From Hungatella sp. (lineage in GTDB: Bacteria > Bacillota > Clostridia > Lachnospirales > Lachnospiraceae), in NCBI GenBank assembly GCA_022792815.1, contig JAAWBS010000016.1:62001-126000 (forward strand): 64,000 nt of DNA, written 5' to 3'. Position 1 is the first letter of the stretch. The number at the start of each line of letters is the position of its first letter. The notes below the pieces were generated by a model that was not told the origin of the DNA, did not search any database, and worked only from the letters and a program-made list of their open reading frames with translations. The position numbers were made by a program, and so were the translations under genes. Positions 17,260-26,338 of the stretch are shown here, piece after piece.

Positions 17260-17322
17260 TTTTCAAACTGATAAAAAATTGTTATAATAAAAGGCAGGTC
17301 AGTATGTGTATTCATACATACT
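17260..17322 (+). promoter_or_regulatory. nifJ promoter and 5'-UTR hairpin
   Basis: TTTTCA (17260-17265), 17 nt, TATAAT (17283-17288). Just after the start, AGTATGTGT (17301-17309) pairs with ATACATACT (17314-17322), which would place a hairpin near the 5' end of the message. The ATTGTTATAATAA stretch over the -10 partly resembles a Rex half-site; this is weak. Confidence 0.65.
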
Positions 17323-17360
17323 ACACTAAGCAACCTTTAAAATTGTAGGAGGAAAATCAA

Positions 17361-20300
17361 ATGGCGAGAAAAATGAAAACCATGGATGGTAATCAGGCTG
17401 CCGCACATGCATCGTATGCGTTCACAGAAGTAGCAGCCATGTATCCCATCACCCCTTCTTCCGTTATGCCTGAGCATGTAGATGAGTGGGCTACGGAGGG
17501 AAGGAAGAACATCTTCGGACGCACGGTTCAGATCACGGAGATGCAGTCTGAGGCAGGTGCCGCAGGAGCTGTTCACGGCTCTCTGACGGCGGGCGCCCTC
17601 ACGGCTACCTACACGGCTTCCCAGGGTCTTCTTCTGATGATCCCCAACCTGTACAAGATCGCAGGCGAGCAGCTGCCGGGCGTGATCAACGTGTCTGCCC
17701 GTGCTCTGGCCAGCCACGCGCTGTCCATCTTCGGCGATCACTCCGACGTGTACGCATGCCGTCAGACCGGCTGCGCCATGCTGTGTGAATCCAGCGTGCA
17801 GGAGGTTATGGACCTGACTGCCGTAGCCCATCTGGCTGCCATCAAGGGCAAGGTTCCCTTTATCAACTTCTTCGACGGCTTCCGCACCTCCCACGAGATC
17901 CAGAAGATCGAGGCGTGGGATTATGACGACTTAGCCGAGATGGCTGACTGGGATGCCATCGCTGAGTTCCGCAAGCACGCCCTGAATCCCAACCATCCCT
18001 GCCAGAGAGGTTCCGCTCAGAACCCGGACATCTTCTTCCAGGCGAGAGAGGCCTGCAACCCCTACTATGACGCTCTGCCGGCCATCGTGCAGGAGTACAT
18101 GGACAAGGTGAACGAGAAGGCGGGAACGGATTATAAACTGTTCAACTACTACGGAGCCGCAGATGCAGAGCACGTGATCGTTGCTATGGGTTCCGTCAAC
18201 GATACCATTGAGGAGACCATCGATTTCATGGCAAAGGACGGCGCCAAGGTAGGCGTTGTAAAAGTCCGCCTGTACCGTCCGTTCTGCGCCGAGGCTCTCA
18301 TCGCAGCCATCCCGGATACGGTTAAGAAGATTTCCGTTCTTGACAGAACCAAAGAGCCCGGTTCCTTAGGGGAGCCTCTGTACCTGGATGTGGTTGCAGC
18401 CTTGAAGGGCAGCAAGTTCAACGACGTGGAGATCTATTCCGGCCGCTATGGTCTCGGCTCCAAGGATACCACTCCGGCTCAGATCGTAGCCGTGTACGGC
18501 AACAATGAGAAGAAGAGATTCACCATCGGCATCGAGGACGATGTGACCAACCTGTCCCTGACCCTGGGCGCTCCTCTGGTAACCACTCCCGAGGGAACCA
18601 CCAACTGTAAGTTCTGGGGTCTGGGTGCCGACGGTACCGTAGGAGCCAACAAGAACTCCATCAAGATCATCGGCGACAACACCGACATGTACGCTCAGGC
18701 CTACTTTGACTATGACTCCAAGAAGTCCGGCGGCGTGACCATGTCCCACCTGCGCTTCGGCCATAAGAAGATCAAATCCACCTACCTGATTCACAAGGCA
18801 GATTTCGTGGCGTGCCACAACCCGGCCTATGTGAGAAAATACAACATGGTTCAGGAGCTGGTTGACGGCGGTACGTTCCTGCTGAACTGTTCCTGGAATG
18901 CGGACGAGCTGGAGACCCACCTTCCGGGCCAGATGAAGAAATTCATCGCTGACCACAACATCAATCTGTACACCATCGACGGCGTGAAGATCGGTATCGA
19001 GACCGGCATGGGCCCCACCCGCATCAACACCATCCTTCAGTCCGCATTCTTTAAGCTGACCGGAATCATCCCGGAGGAGAAGGCCATCGAGCTGATGAAG
19101 GATGCCGCTCAGAAGACCTACGGCCGCAAGGGCGAGGATGTGGTTAAGAAGAACTGGGCAGCCATCGACGCAGGCGCACAGGGCGTCGTCAAGGTGGATG
19201 TTCCCGCAAGCTGGAAAGACTGCGCCGACGAAGGCCTTGACTACAAAGTAGTGACCGACGGAAGAAAAGACGTGGTCGATTTTGTCAACAACGTACAGAC
19301 CAAGGTAAGCGCCCAGGAGGGCAACACCCTGCCTGTATCCGCGTTCAAGGATTATGTGGATGGCTCCACGCCGTCCGGCTCCTCCGCTTACGAGAAGAGA
19401 GGCATCGCGGTCAACGTGCCGGTCTGGAATCCAGACAACTGTATCCAGTGTAACTTCTGCGCCTACGTATGTCCTCACGCGGTAATCCGTCCTGTGGCCA
19501 TGACGGAGGAGGAGGCCGGCAAGGCTCCGGAGGGCATGAAGACTCTGGCCATGACCGGTATGCCTCAGTACAAGTTTGCCGTTACCATCTCCGCTCTCGA
19601 CTGTACCGGATGCGGCTCCTGTGCCAACGTATGTCCCGGCAAGAAGGGCGAGAAGGCTCTGGTTATGGACAAACTGGCAGATCATCTGGATGCACAGCCC
19701 GTATTCGACTTCGGCTGCACCGTACCGGTGAAGACCGACGTGGTGGAGAAGTTCAAAGAGACCACCGTAAAGGGCAGCCAGTTCAAGCAGCCCCTTCTGG
19801 AGTTCTCCGGCGCATGCGCAGGCTGCGGCGAGACTCCTTACGCAAAGCTGATCACTCAGCTGTTCGGCGACAGGATGTACATCGCCAACGCCACAGGATG
19901 TTCCTCCATCTGGGGCAACTCCTCACCGTCCACTCCCTACACGGTCAACGCCAAGGGACAGGGTCCTGCGTGGGACAACTCCCTGTTTGAGGACAACGCC
20001 GAGTTCGGTTTCGGTATGCTTCTGGCTCAGAACGCCATCCGCGACGAGCTGAAGGAGAAGGTGGAGAAGGTAGCCGGTGACGAGAGGGCGAGCGAAGAAG
20101 TAAAGGCAGCCTGCAAAGAGTGGCTGGATACCTTCGGCATCGGCGCCGTCAACGGCACTGCCACAGACAAGCTGGTTGCAACTCTGGAAGGCATCGACTG
20201 CCCGACCTGCAAGTATATCGTAGACAACAAGGCATTCCTGGCCAAGAAGTCCCAGTGGATCTTCGGCGGCGACGGATGGGCTTATGACATCGGCTTCGGC

Positions 20301-20897
20301 GGCGTGGACCATGTGCTGGCAAGCGGCAAGGACATCAATATTATGGTGTTTGACACCGAGGTTTACTCCAACACCGGCGGACAGTCCTCCAAGGCTACCA
20401 AGACCGGCGCTGTGGCTCAGTTCGCAGCAGGCGGCAAGGAGACCAAGAAGAAAGATCTCGCCAGCATCGCCATGTCCTACGGTTATGTATACGTAGCTCA
20501 GATCTCCATGGGCGCCGATATGGCTCAGACTGTCAAGGCTATCGCCGAGGCAGAGGCTTATCCGGGTCCGTCCCTGATCTTAGCTTACGCTCCCTGTATC
20601 AACCACGGCATCAAGAAGGGCATGAGCAAGGCTCAGACCGAGGAGAAGCTGGCTGTTGAGACAGGCTACTGGAACAACTTCCGCTACAATCCTGCTGCAG
20701 AGAACAAGTTCACTCTGGACAGCAAGGCTCCGAAGATGGAAGGATATCAGGACTTCTTAAAGGGTGAGGTTCGCTACGCATCCCTGGCTATGAAGAATCC
20801 TGAGAGAGCTGCCAAACTGTTCGCAAAGAACGAGGCTGAGGCCAAGGAGAGATACGAGTATCTGTCCAAGCTGGTGAAGCTCTACGGCAACGAATAA
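17361..20897 (+). CDS. nifJ: Pyruvate:ferredoxin (flavodoxin) oxidoreductase
   Basis: An 1178-residue single-chain PFOR, full length, which oxidises pyruvate with CoA to acetyl-CoA and CO2 and passes electrons to ferredoxin. Order of parts: N-terminal domain with YPITPSS and EAGAAGAVHG, domain II, a linker, the 2[4Fe-4S] ferredoxin domain with CIQCNFCAYVC and CTGCGSCANVC, and the thiamine-diphosphate domain with CAGCGETPYAKL (proximal cluster ligands), GGDGWAYDIG and ACKEWL regions. AGGAGG sits 8-9 nt before ATG. Codon choice is strongly biased (AAG, CTG, GGC, ATC), as in highly expressed genes, unlike its neighbours. It is monocistronic, with its own promoter and a 20-bp terminator stem. Confidence 0.98.
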   Translation: MARKMKTMDGNQAAAHASYAFTEVAAMYPITPSSVMPEHVDEWATEGRKNIFGRTVQITEMQSEAGAAGAVHGSLTAGALTATYTASQGLLLMIPNLYKIAGEQLPGVINVSARALASHALSIFGDHSDVYACRQTGCAMLCESSVQEVMDLTAVAHLAAIKGKVPFINFFDGFRTSHEIQKIEAWDYDDLAEMADWDAIAEFRKHALNPNHPCQRGSAQNPDIFFQAREACNPYYDALPAIVQEYMDKVNEKAGTDYKLFNYYGAADAEHVIVAMGSVNDTIEETIDFMAKDGAKVGVVKVRLYRPFCAEALIAAIPDTVKKISVLDRTKEPGSLGEPLYLDVVAALKGSKFNDVEIYSGRYGLGSKDTTPAQIVAVYGNNEKKRFTIGIEDDVTNLSLTLGAPLVTTPEGTTNCKFWGLGADGTVGANKNSIKIIGDNTDMYAQAYFDYDSKKSGGVTMSHLRFGHKKIKSTYLIHKADFVACHNPAYVRKYNMVQELVDGGTFLLNCSWNADELETHLPGQMKKFIADHNINLYTIDGVKIGIETGMGPTRINTILQSAFFKLTGIIPEEKAIELMKDAAQKTYGRKGEDVVKKNWAAIDAGAQGVVKVDVPASWKDCADEGLDYKVVTDGRKDVVDFVNNVQTKVSAQEGNTLPVSAFKDYVDGSTPSGSSAYEKRGIAVNVPVWNPDNCIQCNFCAYVCPHAVIRPVAMTEEEAGKAPEGMKTLAMTGMPQYKFAVTISALDCTGCGSCANVCPGKKGEKALVMDKLADHLDAQPVFDFGCTVPVKTDVVEKFKETTVKGSQFKQPLLEFSGACAGCGETPYAKLITQLFGDRMYIANATGCSSIWGNSSPSTPYTVNAKGQGPAWDNSLFEDNAEFGFGMLLAQNAIRDELKEKVEKVAGDERASEEVKAACKEWLDTFGIGAVNGTATDKLVATLEGIDCPTCKYIVDNKAFLAKKSQWIFGGDGWAYDIGFGGVDHVLASGKDINIMVFDTEVYSNTGGQSSKATKTGAVAQFAAGGKETKKKDLASIAMSYGYVYVAQISMGADMAQTVKAIAEAEAYPGPSLILAYAPCINHGIKKGMSKAQTEEKLAVETGYWNNFRYNPAAENKFTLDSKAPKMEGYQDFLKGEVRYASLAMKNPERAAKLFAKNEAEAKERYEYLSKLVKLYGNE

Positions 20898-20916
20898 TTA
20901 AGATTTACCGGGATAA

Positions 20917-20966
20917 AACAGGACCGGGCTGTGACAGATCTTCTTGTCACAGCCCGGTCCTGTTTT
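20917..20966 (+). terminator. Terminator of nifJ
   Basis: A perfect 20-bp stem, 20917-20936 with 20945-20964, ends in TTTT. The loop is GATCTTCT. Confidence 0.92.
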
Positions 20967-21006
20967 GGAGATTGGCAGCCAGGTTTTCAGACTGGTTAAA
21001 AAAGGA

Positions 21007-21058
21007 TTGACACATTCGGTTTCCTGTGCTATAACTGTATTAATCAAATTAATACAGT
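21007..21058 (+). promoter_or_regulatory. Promoter with palindromic operator for the GntR-ABC operon
   Basis: TTGACA (21007-21012), 17 nt, TATAAC (21030-21035). Overlapping the end of the -10 and the start point is a perfect inverted repeat with 11-bp arms, ACTGTATTAAT / ATTAATACAGT, and a 3-nt centre (21034-21058). This position and symmetry suit repression by the YtrA-type regulator encoded next. A leader of about 120 nt follows (21060-21180) with two AGGAGATCCG copies and no obvious attenuator. Confidence 0.78.
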
Positions 21059-21180
21059 AGTGACACTATTGGAAGCACAGAGTCTCGAGAGGAGATCCGG
21101 GGCCATAGAGCCGAATCAAAGGAGATCCGAAGGGATATCAGGATGGCCGCAGGGCCAAATAAAAGGGAAGGAGGTTTGAT

Positions 21181-21561
21181 ATGATTATTCTGGATTACAG
21201 AGACCGAAGGCCGATATACGAGCAGATCGTAGAGCGGTTTCAGGAGCTGATGGTTTCCGATGTTCTGGAGGAGGACAGTCAGCTGCCGTCCGTCCGGAGC
21301 CTGGCCATGGATTTATCCATTAATCCCAACACCATACAGAGAGCCTATGCGGAGCTGGAGCGGCAGGGATATATCTACTCGGTAAAAGGAAAGGGAAGCT
21401 TTGTTGCAGATAACAGCCACATCAGGGACAGCAAGAAGGAGATGGTTCTGAAAAAGCAGGAGGAGACTGCCACGGATGGCTGCCTTCTGGGGATAGAGAA
21501 AGAGAAACTGTACGGAATCATCGATCAGGTCTACAGCAGGGGAGGGAAGAGTGATGATTGA
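21181..21561 (+). CDS. GntR family regulator, YtrA subfamily
   Basis: A 126-residue winged-helix repressor. The N-terminal HTH (YEQIVERFQELMVS, then SQLPSVRSLAMDLSINPNTIQRAYAELERQGYI) is typical of GntR proteins. Only a short helical tail of about 50 residues follows, the hallmark of the YtrA group, which controls ABC exporters. The ribosome site is AAGGAGG. The gene overlaps the ATPase gene by 8 nt, so regulator, ATPase and permease form one operon. The palindrome at 21034-21058 is its probable binding site. What signal releases it cannot be read; YtrA relatives respond to cell-wall antibiotics. Confidence 0.9.
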   Translation: MIILDYRDRRPIYEQIVERFQELMVSDVLEEDSQLPSVRSLAMDLSINPNTIQRAYAELERQGYIYSVKGKGSFVADNSHIRDSKKEMVLKKQEETATDGCLLGIEKEKLYGIIDQVYSRGGKSDD

Positions 21562-22453
21562 GACCAGAAATCTGACGAAAAAATTTGACAATATCGTCGC
21601 GGTGGACCACATTGACGCGGTCATTAAAGACGGAAGTGTTTTCGGGCTGATCGGCACCAACGGAGCCGGCAAGAGTACCTTTTTAAGGATGCTCAGCGGA
21701 ATCTTAAAACCGGATGAGGGCTCGGTGACCATAGACGGCAGCGAGGTGTTTGAGGATACCACGATAAAGTCACGGTTTTTCTATATCTCGGATGACCAGT
21801 ATTTTTTCAGCAATACCACACCTGAGGAGCTGATGAATTTTTATTATACCGTGTACCCCGGTTTTGACAAAAAGCGGTTTCATCATCTGATGAAAAGCTT
21901 TGACTTAGACGAGAGAAGAAAGATCAATACCTTTTCCAAGGGCATGAAAAAGCAGGTGTCTGTGATCTGCGGTGTCTGTGCCGGCACGGACTATCTGTTC
22001 TGTGACGAAACCTTTGACGGGCTGGACCCGGTGATGCGCCAGACGGTGAAGAGCATCTTTGTGGGAGATATGGAGGAGCGGAATCTGACCCCTATCATCG
22101 CCTCCCATAATTTGAGGGAGTTGGAGGATATCTGTGACCATGTAGGCCTTCTCCACAAAGGAGGGATCCTGTTGTCGAGAGAGCTGGAGGATATGAAGCT
22201 GAATATCCACAAGCTCCAGTGTGTCTTTCTGCCGGGGACAGAGCCGGAGGACGTAAAGGAGCTGGAGATCATGAAGGTCGAGCGCAGAGGAAGCCTGTGC
22301 ACCCTGACTGTCCGGGGCGGCAGGGAAGAGATTCTGGCTGCAGTGGAGAAGTATCATCCGGTGTTTGCGGAGCTGATTCCCCTGACTCTGGAGGAGATAT
22401 TCATCAGTGAAACGGAGGTGGTCGGTTATGACATCAAGAAGCTTGTGCTTTAA
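21554..22453 (+). CDS. ABC transporter ATP-binding protein
   Basis: A 299-residue ATPase. Walker A is GTNGAGKSTFLR, the signature is the variant FSKGMKKQVSV, and Walker B is YLFCDETFDGLDP; an H-loop SHN follows. The C-terminal 80 residues are the accessory part seen in YtrB/BcrA-type exporters. GTG 21551 is in frame, but ATG 21554 has a better 7-nt spacing to GGAGGG. The start overlaps the GntR stop, and its end overlaps the permease start (22428) by 26 nt. Confidence 0.9.
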   Translation: MIETRNLTKKFDNIVAVDHIDAVIKDGSVFGLIGTNGAGKSTFLRMLSGILKPDEGSVTIDGSEVFEDTTIKSRFFYISDDQYFFSNTTPEELMNFYYTVYPGFDKKRFHHLMKSFDLDERRKINTFSKGMKKQVSVICGVCAGTDYLFCDETFDGLDPVMRQTVKSIFVGDMEERNLTPIIASHNLRELEDICDHVGLLHKGGILLSRELEDMKLNIHKLQCVFLPGTEPEDVKELEIMKVERRGSLCTLTVRGGREEILAAVEKYHPVFAELIPLTLEEIFISETEVVGYDIKKLVL

Positions 22454-24671
22454 ACTTATGAGAGAAGATCTGAAACGGCGGGTATGGACCATTGCACTGT
22501 CTGTCCTGGGCCTGGTCTTTACCCTGCTGGTCCCTGTAGCCTTAAAAAGCAGTGCTTATCTGGCTGCTCTGAAAGAAGGGATTAACAGTTACGAGAAGGC
22601 GGCTAATATCAGGAGACTTGTAAACATGCTGGGAATCAACGGAGCCGTGATTGCGGTTCTTCTGGTGTTGGCGGTGGTCTGGGCTGTATCCGGATTCCAC
22701 TACCTGCACATCAGCAGACAGGTTGATTTCTATCACAGTATCCCGGTGAAACGCCATGTGCTGTTTCTGTCTTCCTATTTTAACGGCCTGCTGGTTCCGG
22801 CAGCAATCTATCTGGTGATCCAGGCCGGATCAGCGGCTCTGATTTTAAGAACCGGTATCGGGGCTTCCGTCATCGGGACTCTGCCCTGGAAGATGTTTCT
22901 TCTCAATACGCTTTACTATGCTATGATCTACACCACCGCCATTATCGCTGTCATGATGACCGGCAATCTGATCATCTCTCTTTTGGGGACCCTGGTTTTT
23001 CTGGCATGGGGACCTGCCGTGACGGCTTTGATCGTGGGCTATCGGAGTATGTGGTTTCACACGATCTGTGAGACCACGAAAGAATCTATGATGTGGATGA
23101 GGATTATAAGCAATTCCTCCCTCTTTGCCAACTACATGTCTGCCCTGGAATACTTCCAGGAAGGGGAGCTGACGGCTTTGAGGATCATCGGTGCTGTGAT
23201 CGTGACCATACTTCTGACTGTTCTGGCAGGATTTTTGTATCGAATCCGCCCCTCCGAGGCGGCCGGAAGGGCCATGGCTTTTTCCAGGACTCAGACGCCC
23301 ATTAAACTTCTGATTGCTCTTCCGGTGGCAGTGGTGTTCGGGATCTTTTTCTACCAGCTGCGGAGCACACTGGCATGGGGGATTTTTGGAAGTATCTGCG
23401 GGTCCTTCCTCACCTGCTGCCTGATGGAAATCATCTACCATTTTGATTTCCGCAAACTGCTGTTCAACTGGATCCAGATGGCTGCCTGCGGGGCGGTGTC
23501 AGTCCTCCTTCTTCTGGCAGGTATCTATGACTGGTATGGCTTTGATTCCTATCTGCCTAAGGCGACAGACGTAAAGAGCGCATCTGTGAATATGGGATAT
23601 ACAGAGGACTGGGTGACATACGGCCAGCCCCGCCTTCAGGAAGACTACCAAGGGAGAACGACTTATAGCTGGAACTACGTCGGTCAGAGAGAGTACCAGT
23701 ATGAGAATATGGAGCTGAGCGACATCTACAGTGTGATGGAACTGGCAAAAAGGGGAGTAGATGCTGACAGAAATTATCGGAAGAATAAAAGAGAATCATG
23801 GCAGATCGGCTTGTACGATAACAGTGAGATGAGTATATTTGTCGTACATTTCCGGCTGAACAACGGCAGGGAGGTGCGGCGTCTGTATCGGATCCCTCTG
23901 GATATGGAAGGGATGCGGGACTTAATGACTGTCATTCACGACAGTAAGGAGTATAAAAAAGGTACCTATCCCATTCTGCTTCAGTCTGCGGCAGACACGT
24001 CATCGGTGTACTTCCAGCAGTACAACCAGGTGGAGAAGCTGGAGCTGGACAGCGAGGAGAGAGCCAGGTTGCTGGCCATCTACCAGAAAGAGTTGGAAGA
24101 ACTGACCATGGAGACGCGAAAGAAGGAGGTTCCTGCGGCAACCATCCAGTTTCGAACCTTAAGCTTGGATCAGGCCGTCGAAGTCAACAGAGCTGCGGCA
24201 GGCAATGTTTATGAGGGACTGGAGAACCGGTGCTTTTATCCCATCTATCCCTCTTTCACCAGGACGCTGGCGGCTCTTCAGGAGGCGGGGGTCCATGTGT
24301 CAGAGTTAAACGGAGATGTCCTTTCGGAAATCAATATCCAATATTATGCAGTTTTGGAAGATGAGACTGAAAGAGCGATATCTGCCTATGAGGAGCAGCC
24401 GGTGAGCTATGTGGAGAAGGAGGACATCGATGCTCTCGCCCCGGCGCTGCTGTTTAGAGACTATATGGATATGAATGCGTACTATGAAGCTGACTGTGCG
24501 GACAACGTGTATGTGACGGTGGTCTTTGCTGGCCCAAGGACGAACCAATATCAAGATAGAACCAGAACTATGGTCAACTGCCGGGTAGATTTAAATCTTC
24601 TCTCCCAGGAGGAAGTGCGGCGATTCGGCTTTCTCCGATATGAGGATCTGGAATCGGAAAGTAATGATTGA
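22428..24671 (+). CDS. ABC transporter permease with large C-terminal extracytoplasmic domain
   Basis: A 747-residue protein. The N-terminal half has about six to eight membrane helices (about 15-380), including FHYLHISRQVDFYHSIPVKR, a signature of YtrC/YtrD-like and lantibiotic-export permeases. The rest (about 390-745) is a soluble domain with no further membrane helix, probably outside the cell, of the type seen in DUF6449 permeases; I cannot assign its ligand. ATG 22428 is preceded by ACGGAGGTGG at 8 nt; the frame is open to 22407. It forms the operon GntR-ATPase-permease. The likely job is export or sensing of envelope-active peptides, by analogy with Ytr systems. Confidence 0.82.
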   Translation: MTSRSLCFKLMREDLKRRVWTIALSVLGLVFTLLVPVALKSSAYLAALKEGINSYEKAANIRRLVNMLGINGAVIAVLLVLAVVWAVSGFHYLHISRQVDFYHSIPVKRHVLFLSSYFNGLLVPAAIYLVIQAGSAALILRTGIGASVIGTLPWKMFLLNTLYYAMIYTTAIIAVMMTGNLIISLLGTLVFLAWGPAVTALIVGYRSMWFHTICETTKESMMWMRIISNSSLFANYMSALEYFQEGELTALRIIGAVIVTILLTVLAGFLYRIRPSEAAGRAMAFSRTQTPIKLLIALPVAVVFGIFFYQLRSTLAWGIFGSICGSFLTCCLMEIIYHFDFRKLLFNWIQMAACGAVSVLLLLAGIYDWYGFDSYLPKATDVKSASVNMGYTEDWVTYGQPRLQEDYQGRTTYSWNYVGQREYQYENMELSDIYSVMELAKRGVDADRNYRKNKRESWQIGLYDNSEMSIFVVHFRLNNGREVRRLYRIPLDMEGMRDLMTVIHDSKEYKKGTYPILLQSAADTSSVYFQQYNQVEKLELDSEERARLLAIYQKELEELTMETRKKEVPAATIQFRTLSLDQAVEVNRAAAGNVYEGLENRCFYPIYPSFTRTLAALQEAGVHVSELNGDVLSEINIQYYAVLEDETERAISAYEEQPVSYVEKEDIDALAPALLFRDYMDMNAYYEADCADNVYVTVVFAGPRTNQYQDRTRTMVNCRVDLNLLSQEEVRRFGFLRYEDLESESND

Positions 24672-24718
24672 CATTTATCTCCATACAGGATAAGATTAAC
24701 CTAAAGGAGGGATTGTCC

Positions 24719-25192
24719 ATGGCATTTTTAGATGATTTAAGCAGAACCCTGAGCGATAAGGGGAAAGAGGCAGCTTTGAAAGCCAGAGAAGCCGCGGAGT
24801 TACTGCAGATGAAGGCTCAGATCGGATCCGAGAAGAGCAAGCTGAAGGAACTGTACGGAGCAGTCGGTGTCCTCTACTACAAGAAACATCGGGACGACGA
24901 GGACAACGAATTTGGTGATCTGTTCCGGGAGATCGGCAACGTGCTGACCAATGTGGCGGCTCTGGAGGAAAAGGTCCAGGGGCTGGAGGGCAGTCTGGTC
25001 TGCCCCAACTGCAGGAAGGTGATGAAGAGAGATGCACTGTACTGCAGCCATTGCGGGACGGCACTTAAGTCGGAACCTGAGGAGGCAGCCGAGGAGTTTG
25101 TCCAGGAGGCAGCAGCCGAGGAGGAAGACGCCCTGCCAGCAGAGGAAGTTCTGACCGTGGAAGAAGACCTGTTTGAGACAGAAGAATCGTGA
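24719..25192 (+). CDS. Zinc-ribbon protein with helical N-terminus
   Basis: A 157-residue soluble protein. The first 85 residues are Ala/Lys/Glu-rich and predicted helical or coiled-coil. A zinc ribbon follows (CPNCRKVMKRDALYCSHCG, about residues 100-118), and the tail is very acidic (Glu/Ala repeats). Function unknown; similar proteins are common in clostridia. It lies 47 nt after the permease with its own strong AAGGAGGGA site, so it may be read from the same operon. A 17-bp terminator stem follows. Confidence 0.72.
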   Translation: MAFLDDLSRTLSDKGKEAALKAREAAELLQMKAQIGSEKSKLKELYGAVGVLYYKKHRDDEDNEFGDLFREIGNVLTNVAALEEKVQGLEGSLVCPNCRKVMKRDALYCSHCGTALKSEPEEAAEEFVQEAAAEEEDALPAEEVLTVEEDLFETEES

Positions 25193-25194
25193 CA

Positions 25195-25232
25195 GCAACA
25201 AAAAAATAGCCGTATGGCTATTTTTTTGTTGC
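25195..25232. terminator. Bidirectional terminator between the zinc-ribbon and DUF368 genes
   Basis: A perfect 17-bp stem, 25195-25211 with 25216-25232, loop GTAT. A7 and T7 tracts in the two arms let it work on both strands. Confidence 0.9.
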
Positions 25233-25239
25233 CAGGGGG

Positions 25240-26115
25240 TTAATCCCCCATCTTATAGGTGACGAACCCGAAGATCCCGGCCAGGACCAGTCCCACGACA
25301 ATGGAAAAGAAAGAAGGTATCTGATTCAGGGCTCCGGTGTTGTAGAAGATGGCAAAGGGAGAAGCGACAATCAGCCCCAGGATGGCACAGTAGGTCTGGA
25401 CACCGAATTTCTCAAAAAGGAAAGTGATCAGCTTGGCGATGAGGAAGATGCCGAGCAGGACTCCGATTCCGAAGGGGACAAGAAGGGCAAACCCGTGGGC
25501 AAGTCCGGCTGTGTCCAATGCTCTCAAGGCGTCCAGGAAGGATTTTATCGTATTAATGATGCCGTAATAGTATCCCAGGATCATCATCACCAGGGAGCCG
25601 CTGACTCCGGGAACCACCATGGTGGCAGAGGCGACGACCCCTACAAGGAACAGGGCGATCAGGGTGGCAGGAGTCACCGAAAATGTCTTGAGCACCTGAT
25701 CGTCGGTATGGACCATGGGCAGGGCTGCGGCTGCCAGAAACAGGACCACAAAGGCCAGGATGCCGGATATGCCTATGGGGGAGCCGCTTTTTTTCAGTTC
25801 CCCCTTTAAGGAGGAGAAGAGGACCGGAAGCCCTCCTAAGATCAGCCCCACGAAGGCCATACAGGTGACAAAGGTGTGGCGGCTCAGCAGATATTCGATG
25901 ATATAAGTGAAGCCTACGATTCCGATTCCGCACCCTAAGATGATGGGAAGGAGTGTGATAAGGCTTTTCTTCCAGTCCCTAAGCAGATTGGATACAGAAG
26001 AGATCAGTTTGTCATAGATCCCCAGAGAGACAGCCATGGTTCCGCCGCTGACTCCGGGGATGATGTTGGCGATGCCGATGAGCATGCCTTTTATCACATC
26101 CATCAGAAATGTCAT
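25240..26115 (-). CDS. DUF368 membrane protein (polyprenyl-phosphate transporter family)
   Basis: A 291-residue protein with about eight membrane helices and the DUF368 opening GMLIGIANIIPGVSGGTMAV; a second copy of the motif, ATMVVPGVSGSLVMMILG, comes later, showing the family's internal repeat. Characterised DUF368 proteins (PopT/UptA-like) recycle undecaprenyl phosphate or related C55 lipid carriers across the membrane. ATG 26115 with AAGAGGA is preferred to the in-frame TTG 26136. A near-perfect promoter lies at 26178-26207. The gene is divergent from the LytTR regulator. Confidence 0.88.
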   Translation of the reverse strand: MTFLMDVIKGMLIGIANIIPGVSGGTMAVSLGIYDKLISSVSNLLRDWKKSLITLLPIILGCGIGIVGFTYIIEYLLSRHTFVTCMAFVGLILGGLPVLFSSLKGELKKSGSPIGISGILAFVVLFLAAAALPMVHTDDQVLKTFSVTPATLIALFLVGVVASATMVVPGVSGSLVMMILGYYYGIINTIKSFLDALRALDTAGLAHGFALLVPFGIGVLLGIFLIAKLITFLFEKFGVQTYCAILGLIVASPFAIFYNTGALNQIPSFFSIVVGLVLAGIFGFVTYKMGD

Positions 26116-26177
26116 AGATAATCCTCTTTTCCGCAACCCTCGCCGGAGGCAGGGCCGCTGTCATAAAAACTGTAATC

Positions 26178-26207
26178 ATTATAGGAGTTTGTACCGCGGT
26201 TTGTCAA
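26178..26207 (-). promoter_or_regulatory. Promoter of the DUF368 gene
   Basis: Minus strand TTGACA (26202-26207), 18 nt, TATAAT (26178-26183). Both hexamers match the sigma-A consensus exactly. Confidence 0.85.
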
Positions 26208-26338
26208 GTGGGAAAGCCGTGCGTTAAAATCAGCCGGGTTGGATGTAAAAATTGGAGAAGTATTGCGTCAACTTTTCACCCGAATTTTGTCGAAATTTGT
26301 ATAAAATAGAGATATACAAAAAGAAAGGGATGAGAAGG

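Noticed and set aside
17283-17300. Rex operator at the nifJ promoter
   Set aside because: The ATTGTTATAATAA stretch matches only one half of the Rex consensus.
18366-19685. 439-codon open frame on the minus strand
   Set aside because: It lies antisense within nifJ, whose biased codon use keeps the opposite frame open.
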